A DNA stretch of 5,528 nucleotides. Source: Desulfobacterales bacterium. GTDB taxonomy: Bacteria > Desulfobacterota > DSM-4660 > Desulfatiglandales > B25-G16. A program made the translations under genes and the position numbers. Within the stretch, counting starts at the first letter, position 1; the number at the start of each line of letters is the position of its first letter. Positions 1 through 5,154 of this stretch are shown piece by piece. Location: contig DAOVGH010000057.1 of assembly GCA_030672485.1 (NCBI GenBank), positions 1-5,528 on the forward strand, read 5' to 3'. The notes under the pieces are model-generated. The model had not been told where the DNA came from and ran no database searches. It saw nothing but the letters and a program-made list of their open reading frames with translations.

Positions 1-11
1 ATATTTTAATC

Positions 12-33
12 TACAATTTTGTCCTAACTTTTG
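12..33 (+). promoter_or_regulatory. possible promoter -10 element upstream of the methyltransferase gene
   Basis: TACAAT at 12-17 matches the sigma-70 -10 consensus at five of six positions and lies about 45 bases before the gene start. Its -35 element would fall outside the window, so the promoter cannot be confirmed. Between it and the gene is a small inverted repeat, AACCTT (34-39) and AAGGTT (43-48) with a three-base loop. This could be a short hairpin in the leader, an operator half-site pair, or chance. Confidence 0.3.
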
Positions 34-62
34 AACCTTACCAAGGTTTTACCAAAGGCTTA

Positions 63-1457
63 ATGCCCATGGATATAAGAAAGGGAGATACAATAGAGTT
101 GACAACGGAAAAGGTTGTCTATGGTGGTAGGGGTCTTGCCCACCTAAATACGATGGCGATTTTCGTGGACAAGGCGGCTCCGGGGGATAGGGTCGTCGCA
201 AGAGTATTCAGGGTTAGAAAGGACTTCGCAGAGGCAAGGGCCTTAGAAGTGATAGAGGCCTCACCGTATAGAACGGCTGCCCCCTGCCCTTATAGCGATT
301 ATTGCGGTGGTTGTAACTGGCAGTTCATCAAGTATGAGAAACAGCTGGAATACAAGCATGCCCTTGTTCGGGATTTACTTATCCATATTGGTAAGGTTAC
401 CGATTTTCGGATACCCCACGTCTTGCCATCTCCCCGGATACTCGGGTATAGAAATAAGATGGAATTTTCCTTTTCAGACAGGAGGTGGCTGTTGCCTCAA
501 GAGAGAAGCGAGAAAAGGGACAACAAAGACTTTGCCCTTGGCCTCCACATGCCAGGTACCTTTGATAAGATCATAGACATTGAGGGATGCCTTCTTCAGA
601 AAGAAAAAGGTAATGAGATATTAAGGGAGGTAAAGAGATACGTAAGGGATAGCGGGATACCTGCCTATGGGCTTAGAAGTCATCGGGGGTTTTGGCGTTA
701 TCTCGTGTTACGCTATTCCCATTGCTTTGATGAATGGATGGTGAATATAGTGACGAGTGATGAGAAAGGCCCCCCTGTTCATGCCCTGGCCACAATCCTG
801 GGGGATCGATTCAAGGAAATTACCTCCATAGTGAACAATATCAACACAAGAAAAGGTGGGACAGCGGTAGGTGAGTGGGAGAGAATTCTGGCAGGTGAGG
901 GGAAGATCAGGGATAAAATAGGGGGGCTTACCTTTGAGATATCTGTAAATTCCTTTTTCCAGACAAATACCCCTGTGGCAGAGAGATTATATGAGTCGGT
1001 AAGGGATTTTGCCTCTCTGAGTGGAAAGGAGACCGTTCTTGATCTTTATTGTGGGATAGGGACAGCTTCTATCTTTTTGGCTTCGCAGGCCTCGAGGATC
1101 ATCGGCGTGGACATATCCAATGGTGCTTTGGCAGATGCCAACAGGAATTGTGAGTTGAACGGGATAGATAACTGTGAATTTCTTTGTGGGGATGTAAGTG
1201 TGTTGTTGTCCCAGGTTGATATTGAACCGGATTTGTTAGTCACGGACCCGCCAAGAACGGGGATGCACAGAAAAGTGATAGACCAGATCCTTCGATTTTC
1301 GCCTGAAAAGATCGTCTACATTTCCTGTAATCCTGCCACATTGGCCAGGGATATTGCTTTGTTAAAAGAAGGCTACAGGGTAGAAGAGGTCCAGCCAATT
1401 GATCTATTTCCAAATACCTACCATATAGAATGTATCGCAAAGCTGGAAAGGATTTAA
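63..1457 (+). CDS. rlmD: 23S rRNA (uracil-C5)-methyltransferase, RlmD/RumA family
   Basis: This 464-residue cytoplasmic enzyme transfers a methyl group from S-adenosylmethionine to C5 of a uridine in RNA; the best-known RlmD target is U1939 of 23S rRNA. An N-terminal TRAM-like RNA-binding domain spans about residues 5-65. Four cysteines, C75, C81, C84 (C-x5-C-x2-C) and C176, match the [4Fe-4S] ligands of this family. The C-terminal Rossmann domain carries the Q300 segment (FFQTN), SAM motif I at 326-333 (LDLYCGIG), the DPPR motif at 395-398, the catalytic nucleophile C422 in YISCNP, and the likely general base E456 in the final HIE motif. Nothing is missing and the length is normal. The start is either ATG 63 or ATG 69; AAGG at 55-58 is 4 or 10 bases upstream, and 69 may be the better spaced. 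TrmA, RlmC and RlmD paralogues share this fold; the TRAM domain and Fe-S cluster favour RlmD, but the target base is inferred. Confidence 0.93.
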   Translation: MPMDIRKGDTIELTTEKVVYGGRGLAHLNTMAIFVDKAAPGDRVVARVFRVRKDFAEARALEVIEASPYRTAAPCPYSDYCGGCNWQFIKYEKQLEYKHALVRDLLIHIGKVTDFRIPHVLPSPRILGYRNKMEFSFSDRRWLLPQERSEKRDNKDFALGLHMPGTFDKIIDIEGCLLQKEKGNEILREVKRYVRDSGIPAYGLRSHRGFWRYLVLRYSHCFDEWMVNIVTSDEKGPPVHALATILGDRFKEITSIVNNINTRKGGTAVGEWERILAGEGKIRDKIGGLTFEISVNSFFQTNTPVAERLYESVRDFASLSGKETVLDLYCGIGTASIFLASQASRIIGVDISNGALADANRNCELNGIDNCEFLCGDVSVLLSQVDIEPDLLVTDPPRTGMHRKVIDQILRFSPEKIVYISCNPATLARDIALLKEGYRVEEVQPIDLFPNTYHIECIAKLERI

Positions 1458-1473
1458 TAGCAAAACAAAAATA

Positions 1474-1501
1474 TTGACAATTACCCAGGCACATATATAA
1501 T
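1474..1501 (+). promoter_or_regulatory. sigma-70 promoter for rpsU
   Basis: A perfect -35 hexamer TTGACA (1474-1479) and a perfect -10 hexamer TATAAT (1496-1501) are separated by 16 bases, starting 16 bases after the methyltransferase stop codon. Transcription would begin at about 1508. This is the strongest promoter-like sequence in the window and fits a highly expressed ribosomal protein gene. It gives rpsU a leader of about 127 nt. Confidence 0.85.
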
Positions 1502-1574
1502 TCGAACTGTGTTGTCTCATGGCTCAAGAAGGAAGAAGAGACTGATACGATCCGCCAAGATATGTTTTTAAAGA

Positions 1575-1617
1575 GGGAGGTGAGTTGCTAGAAGGGCTGA
1601 GACTTGCAAGCGCTTAG
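1575..1617 (+). promoter_or_regulatory. rpsU leader: strong ribosome binding site with ten-codon mini-ORF
   Basis: GGGAGGTGA at 1575-1583 is a near-perfect Shine-Dalgarno sequence lying 53 bases upstream of the rpsU start. The only start codon it can serve closely is TTG 1585-1587. That codon opens a ten-codon frame (M-L-E-G-L-R-L-A-S-A) ending at TAG 1615-1617. The mini-ORF is in the same reading frame as rpsU and stops 18 bases before its ATG. A stem of GGCTGAG (1595-1601) with CTTAGCC (1613-1619), seven pairs including one G-U, covers its second half and stop codon. It may be a leader peptide that couples translation to rpsU, or a standby ribosome site. Its spacing from the TTG is short, and no function is established. 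Confidence 0.4.
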
Positions 1618-1635
1618 CCAAATGCAATAAGCTCT

Positions 1636-1833
1636 ATGAAGGTAGTCGTATATAATAATCAAATAGAAAAGGCCATAAGGGATCTGAAGAGAAAGCTCTC
1701 AAAGGAGGGGTTTTACTCGGAGATAAAGGAAAGAAGGTTTTACGACAAGCCGAGTGTACAGAAGAAAAAGAAACAGGCAAAGGCTGCCAAAAGACTCCGA
1801 AAAAAGATGAGGACTTTCAGCTTTCCTCGGTAA
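1636..1833 (+). CDS. rpsU: 30S ribosomal protein S21
   Basis: This 65-residue basic protein is small-subunit protein bS21, which sits near the 3' end of 16S rRNA and helps initiation on mRNA. The family signature is clear: an N-terminal strand (KVVVYNNQ), a helix containing E11-KAIRDLKRKL, the conserved segment FYSEIKERRFYDKPS at 26-40, and a lysine/arginine-rich tail from residue 43. Length is typical for the family. The ATG has no good Shine-Dalgarno sequence just upstream, where the bases read AATAAGCTCT; the strong purine-rich site lies far upstream in the leader. The gene has its own strong promoter. I see no intrinsic terminator after it, so some transcripts probably run on into the cobalamin riboswitch leader. 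Confidence 0.95.
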   Translation: MKVVVYNNQIEKAIRDLKRKLSKEGFYSEIKERRFYDKPSVQKKKKQAKAAKRLRKKMRTFSFPR

Positions 1834-1942
1834 CAATGAGTTGCCTGGTACATGTCAAAGGTAGCCTATTCAGTTTTAGGTCCGCCTGTGGCCGAGAAGG
1901 ATAACGCATATTTGGGCGTAAATCAGGGCCGAAATTCTTCAA
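1834..1942 (+). other. spacer between rpsU and riboswitch; no clear gene, promoter or terminator
   Basis: About 110 bases separate rpsU from the riboswitch. The best promoter-like pair is TTGCCT (1841-1846) with CCTATT (1865-1870) at an 18-base spacing, each matching only three consensus positions. GATAAC (1900-1905) and CATATT (1907-1912) are -10-like but lack partners. I find no hairpin followed by a T-run. The btu transcript may therefore start at a weak or activated promoter here, or arrive by read-through from rpsU. Confidence 0.4.
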
Positions 1943-1953
1943 TCTTTGATCTA

Positions 1954-2161
1954 CCATCAGTGGTACCGAAACGGTTTAAAAGGGAATCCCGTCAAAAGCG
2001 GGAGCGGTCCCGCCGCTGTAGTCCCGACCCCGGTTGATTTATAGGGGAAGCTATCTCTCTGGCATACCCTCTTCTGGGGGGCTAAAGCCACTGATCCTAC
2101 CTTAGCAGGATTGGGAAGGCGAGCCAGGGGGTTGGGAGAGTCAGAAGACCTGCCGCTGTGG
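1954..2161 (+). promoter_or_regulatory. cobalamin (B12) riboswitch aptamer
   Basis: The 3' side carries the B12 box AGTCAGAAGACCTGCC (2139-2154). The core starts with AAAAGGGAA (1978-1986). It then has a hairpin TCCCG (1987-1991)/CGGGA (1999-2003) with an A-rich loop, the conserved GCGGTCCCGCCGCTGTA segment (2004-2020), and GGGA (1982-1985) pairing with TCCC (2022-2025). Further on, AAGCCACTG (2085-2093) and GGGAAGGC (2113-2120) flank a small hairpin (2094-2098/2107-2111), as in known cobalamin aptamers. The closing P1 helix can be drawn from 1954-1965 with 2151-2161, directly after the B12 box, with one bulged T at 1957 and a few G-U pairs. Corrinoid binding is known for this RNA class. The long-loop architecture resembles the AdoCbl-type aptamer, but whether it prefers adenosyl- or methylcobalamin cannot be decided by eye. 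It lies directly before btuFCD, which fits repression of uptake by the end product. Confidence 0.95.
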
Positions 2162-2187
2162 AGATATTCTGTCGGTATTAGCCGGCT

Positions 2188-2224
2188 ATTTAAGGATCAA
2201 GGAAACAGGGTGCAGTCCTTAAAT
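2188..2224 (+). promoter_or_regulatory. antiterminator helix of the B12 riboswitch
   Basis: ATTTAAGGA (2188-2196) is perfectly complementary to TCCTTAAAT (2216-2224), giving nine Watson-Crick pairs around a 19-base loop. The 3' strand is the same sequence that builds the left arm of the following terminator, so the two structures exclude each other. This is the standard layout of an attenuating riboswitch: the antiterminator lets RNA polymerase continue into btuF when ligand is absent. The direction of control is inferred from the riboswitch class. Confidence 0.82.
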
Positions 2225-2250
2225 CCATCTGGGTTTAAGGATTTTTTTTT
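2216..2250 (+). terminator. riboswitch-controlled intrinsic terminator
   Basis: TCCTTAAATCC (2216-2226) pairs along its whole length with GGGTTTAAGGA (2231-2241), eleven pairs including one G-U. The loop is the four bases ATCT, and nine T residues follow (2242-2250). This is a complete rho-independent terminator ending 59 bases before the btuF start. Because its left arm is shared with the antiterminator, it should act conditionally, stopping transcription when cobalamin is bound. Confidence 0.93.
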
Positions 2251-2309
2251 AAATTGTGCTGCTCAGAAGATCATCATGGGCTGACCACGGTGGAAGGGCA
2301 CAACCAAAG

Positions 2310-3239
2310 ATGATAATAGCCCAGTGGAGACGGTATTTTCACAGAAAGGTTTATCCAAAAGCTTTTTTGACCATTCTTCTTTTTTCTTCGCCTCTGTGCT
2401 CACATGCAGGTGTCTTACACGATTCTCTGGGCAGGGATGTGATTTTACCCTTTACGCCTACGAGGATCATTTCCTTAGCACCAAGCATTACAGAGATGAT
2501 CTATTTTCTCGGACTGGGAGATAGGCTCGTCGGTGTTACCCGATTTAGCTATTTTCCCAGGGAGGCCCAGAGGAAGCCAAAGGTGGGTGCCTATACGGGT
2601 ATAAGTGTTGAAAGGGTAATAATGCTCAACCCTGATCTTGTTATTGCTACAGTTGATGGAAACAAGAGAGGGGATGTTGAAATGCTGGAAGAAGCTGGCA
2701 TCCCGGTTTATGTTATCAATCCTCGAACGGTAAATCAGCTCCTGGATACCATGGAGAGATTGGGAGAGGTCTGTGGCGTACCTGATAGGGCAAAAAGGCT
2801 GGTTGGCTATCTGAGAGAAAGGGTCATGAGGGTCGTGGAGGCAGTAGGAAATAAGGGAAGACCGCTAGTGTTTTTGGTGATAAATGTGAGGCCACTTATG
2901 AGCGTAAATCGGAACACCATACACCATGACGTAATCCGGCTGGCTGGTGGGAGGAATATGACCGGGGATCAGCCCATTACCTATCCAAAATTGAGCATGG
3001 AAGCAGTTATGAAAAGAAAACCGGACGTGATAATCATCTCGTCTATGGAAAGAGGAGGGGAGTCTGAGAAGGCGAGAAAGAAATGGTTTCGATGGCCTAC
3101 GTTACCGGCCGTGCAAAAGGGGCGAGTTTATCTTATAGATTCCGACCTGATAGACAGGCCTGCCCCGAGAATAGTGAGCGGCTTAGAAGAGATGGCCAGA
3201 TTAATACATCCAGGCATAGCACTGCATGAGAGACAATGA
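2310..3239 (+). CDS. btuF: periplasmic cobalamin-binding protein BtuF
   Basis: This predicted 309-residue periplasmic protein of the helical-backbone binding-protein family captures corrinoid and hands it to the BtuCD transporter. A signal peptide is visible: basic residues up to about position 17, a hydrophobic stretch at 18-29, and a likely cleavage after SHA (residue 33). The cysteine at position 30 is not in a proper lipobox. Two lobes are recognisable, RIISLAPSITEMIYFLG at 52-68 and the C-terminal half from about residue 185. E101 (SVERVIMLNPDLVIA) and E231 (LSMEAVMKRKPDVII) sit where the family has the two surface glutamates that dock onto permease arginines. I chose ATG 2310, with GGAAGGG at 2292-2298 upstream, over in-frame GTG 2256. 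The GTG lies six bases after the terminator T-run, lacks a ribosome binding site, and would put a charged tail before the signal peptide. The family also binds haem and ferric siderophores; the riboswitch makes a corrinoid most likely. Confidence 0.88.
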   Translation: MIIAQWRRYFHRKVYPKAFLTILLFSSPLCSHAGVLHDSLGRDVILPFTPTRIISLAPSITEMIYFLGLGDRLVGVTRFSYFPREAQRKPKVGAYTGISVERVIMLNPDLVIATVDGNKRGDVEMLEEAGIPVYVINPRTVNQLLDTMERLGEVCGVPDRAKRLVGYLRERVMRVVEAVGNKGRPLVFLVINVRPLMSVNRNTIHHDVIRLAGGRNMTGDQPITYPKLSMEAVMKRKPDVIIISSMERGGESEKARKKWFRWPTLPAVQKGRVYLIDSDLIDRPAPRIVSGLEEMARLIHPGIALHERQ

Positions 3240-4326
3240 GAATCAGACCCGCCTGCCGCTGCGAACTCGCCGGCCAGCCGAGCAAGGCGAGGCGGCCTGG
3301 GGCAAGAGCGGGCAGGGGATAACCCCTTTAAAGGTGATATATACAGGGCTTATCTTATCAGGGATACTTCTCATTATAATCCTCATCTCCTTGAGTTTGG
3401 GCCCTGCCAAGATCTCTGTAAAGGATGTTGTCACATGGGTCACCGGCCATAGATCAGTTGATCAAACGGCGTGGATGATCCTGTTCAGGATAAGATTGCC
3501 GAGGATTTTGCTGGCTGGCCTGGTTGGTTTTACGCTCTCTCTTGGTGGGGTTGTATTCCAGGCCCTCCTGAGAAACCCCCTGGCGGAACCTTTCATACTT
3601 GGTGTCTCAAGTGGAGCCGCAGTAGGGGCCATCACAGGAATTGTCTTTGGTCTTGGGTTTAACCTTGGAGTACCCCTTCTCTCCTTTCTGGGTGCTTTGC
3701 TCACTATTTTACTGGTAATGGGCATAAGCAGCCGTCACGGGGGACTTGAGTCATCAACGTTACTTCTGACCGGGGTAATTGTTAATGCCTTTTTTACGGC
3801 TGTAATCATGTTCTTCATTGCCACCACAAGTGATAGCAGGCTTCATTCCATGCTCTTCTGGCTGTACGGTGACCTTTCGCAAAGCAGATATGTTCACCTA
3901 TCAATAGGCATTCCACCTATCCTCATTGTGTCTGCTATCATTTATTTCTTTTCCCGTCACCTCAATCTGATCGTCGGGGGGGAGGATTCTGCCCTTCAGA
4001 TGGGAGTCGAGGTGGAATTGTTGAAATGGATATTATTCCTTGGCGTCTCGTTAATGACTGGCATGGTTGTATCTTTTTCCGGAATCATAGGTTTTGTTGG
4101 TCTGATTGTCCCACACCTCATGAGGATGTTTTTTGGCCCTGATCACCGGCTCTTGATACCAGCTTCTGCCCTTGGAGGTGCCATTTTCTTAATAGCTGCA
4201 GATACATTGGCAAGGATGATACTATCTCCCAGTGAACTGCCGGTAGGGGTAATAACTGCCTTCTTGGGGGCCCCCTTCTTTATATATCTCTTAAAACAGA
4301 GAGGCAGCCAGTGGACTCAGAGCTGA
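3226..4326 (+). CDS. btuC: cobalamin ABC transporter permease BtuC (FecCD family)
   Basis: This inner-membrane permease, a homodimer in known systems, forms the channel for corrinoid. It contains many hydrophobic segments consistent with the ten-helix FecCD fold, the first at about 37-58. Family motifs include RIRLPRILLAGLVGF (88-102), RNPLAEPFILGVSSGAA (116-132), GIIGFVGLIVPHLMR (286-300, the loop that couples to the ATPase) and the C-terminal ELPVGVITAFLGAPFF (337-352). The ATG overlaps the end of btuF by 14 bases, indicating translational coupling. The first 34 residues are odd: a charged, arginine- and glutamine-rich extension encoded by a GC-rich palindromic stretch (3252-3316) unlike its surroundings. 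The membrane domain proper begins near residue 35, so GTG 3337 is a possible later start, but it has no well-placed ribosome binding site. The total of 366 residues is longer than a typical permease of about 330, and the excess equals this extension. Confidence 0.88.
   Translation: MRDNENQTRLPLRTRRPAEQGEAAWGKSGQGITPLKVIYTGLILSGILLIIILISLSLGPAKISVKDVVTWVTGHRSVDQTAWMILFRIRLPRILLAGLVGFTLSLGGVVFQALLRNPLAEPFILGVSSGAAVGAITGIVFGLGFNLGVPLLSFLGALLTILLVMGISSRHGGLESSTLLLTGVIVNAFFTAVIMFFIATTSDSRLHSMLFWLYGDLSQSRYVHLSIGIPPILIVSAIIYFFSRHLNLIVGGEDSALQMGVEVELLKWILFLGVSLMTGMVVSFSGIIGFVGLIVPHLMRMFFGPDHRLLIPASALGGAIFLIAADTLARMILSPSELPVGVITAFLGAPFFIYLLKQRGSQWTQS
3252..3316 (+). repeat. GC-rich nested palindrome, possible small inserted element
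   Basis: CCTGCCGCT (3252-3260) pairs with AGCGGGCAGG (3307-3316) apart from one extra G. Inside this, CTCGCC (3266-3271) pairs perfectly with GGCGAG (3286-3291), and several GGCC sites lie within. From 3247 to 3318 the sequence is about 78% G+C (56 of 72 by hand count), far above the surrounding genes. The stretch is in frame and is translated into residues 9-31 of BtuC. It looks like a REP- or RPE-type palindromic element within a coding end, but whether it is repeated elsewhere in the genome cannot be seen here. Confidence 0.45.
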
Positions 4327-5132
4327 TCCTCAAAGGTGTCTACTTCAGGTATGACAGCCAATGGTGCCTTGAAGGGATAGATTTTGAGCTCAAAAAGGGC
4401 GAGATTGTGGGGATAATAGGTCCAAATGGTTCAGGCAAGAGTACCTTGCTAAAGATTATGGATGGCCTTCTCAGGATAGAGAAAGGAGAGATTTTACTCC
4501 TGAATAGACCATTATCCCGTTACACAAGGAGTGATATTGCCAGGCAGATAGCCATGGTGCCCCAGGAATCAACCTTTCGATTCGCTTTTTCGGTTTTTGA
4601 GGTAGTGCTCATGGGTCGTTTTCCCCATTTAGGCCTCTTTCCCTTTGAGGGGAAAGAGGATCAGGAAATAGCTCGTCAGTCCATGCAGCTCACTGGTACA
4701 CTCGATCTGGCAGGCCGTTCCATACATGAGCTGTCAGGAGGAGAGAAGCAGCGGGTGCTTACTGCCAGGGCATTAGCCCAGAAGGCCCAGATAATCCTCC
4801 TGGATGAACCAACATCTTTTCTGGATATAAGGCACAGGGTGGAGATATTTGAGCTTATTTCAACTCTGAGTCGGACACAAGCACTCAGCGTGATTGTCGT
4901 TTCTCACGATATCAGCCTGGCTGCACAATACTGCCAGCGGATGCTCCTTTTGAATAAAGGGAGCGTCTACAAGATAGGTGAGCCTGCTGAGGTGATAACC
5001 GCTGATACCATAAGTACAGTCTACCAATGTCCGGTGTTTGTTGACGAGAACCCGATCAGTAAGACCCCTCGCGTTACCGTTCTTTCAAGGAGAGGAGAGG
5101 GGAGACATCTTCATAACCCAGAAAGAACATAG
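4311..5132 (+). CDS. btuD: cobalamin ABC transporter ATP-binding protein BtuD
   Basis: This 273-residue cytoplasmic ATPase powers the BtuC permease. All nucleotide-binding motifs are intact: Walker A GPNGSGKST (37-45), Q-loop Q85 in VPQES, ABC signature LSGGEKQR (141-148), Walker B IILLDEP (161-167, with D165 and catalytic E166), D-loop SFLD (169-172) and switch histidine H199. The pattern is that of the FepC/BtuD group of importer ATPases. Translation starts at GTG 4311, with GAGG at 4301-4304 six bases upstream, and overlaps btuC by 16 bases, so it is coupled to it. The last 20 or so residues (RRGEGRHLHNPERT) form a charged tail beyond the conserved domain. Siderophore and haem ATPases look alike; the riboswitch supports corrinoid. 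Confidence 0.9.
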   Translation: MDSELILKGVYFRYDSQWCLEGIDFELKKGEIVGIIGPNGSGKSTLLKIMDGLLRIEKGEILLLNRPLSRYTRSDIARQIAMVPQESTFRFAFSVFEVVLMGRFPHLGLFPFEGKEDQEIARQSMQLTGTLDLAGRSIHELSGGEKQRVLTARALAQKAQIILLDEPTSFLDIRHRVEIFELISTLSRTQALSVIVVSHDISLAAQYCQRMLLLNKGSVYKIGEPAEVITADTISTVYQCPVFVDENPISKTPRVTVLSRRGEGRHLHNPERT

Positions 5133-5154
5133 CGGGGAATAAGGAACAACGGAT

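Noticed and set aside
34..48. AACCTT/AAGGTT inverted repeat followed by TT as a terminator of an upstream gene
   Set aside because: The stem has only six pairs, mostly A-T, with a very short T-run. It is too weak to call a terminator, and nothing upstream is visible.
1519..1545. Second mini-ORF (ATG 1519 to TGA 1545) in the rpsU leader
   Set aside because: It has no Shine-Dalgarno sequence and begins only about 11 bases after the predicted transcript start. Short frames of eight codons arise readily by chance.
1852..2037. 61-codon open frame from ATG 1852 inside the leader before btuF
   Set aside because: It has no ribosome binding site, runs into conserved cobalamin riboswitch sequence, and its arginine-rich C-terminus is just the translated aptamer core.
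2256..2309. Upstream GTG start adding 18 residues to BtuF
   Set aside because: It begins six bases after the terminator T-run, lacks a ribosome binding site, and would place extra charged residues before an otherwise good signal peptide. ATG 2310 is preferred.
2338..2339. BtuF as a lipoprotein anchored through the cysteine at residue 30
   Set aside because: The residue before the cysteine is leucine rather than glycine, alanine or serine, so it does not form a lipobox. Cleavage after SHA by signal peptidase I fits better.
3315..3325. GGGGATAACCCC-like hairpin as a terminator between btuF and btuC
   Set aside because: Only four pairs with a four-base loop and no T-run. The genes overlap, so a terminator here would be internal to btuC.
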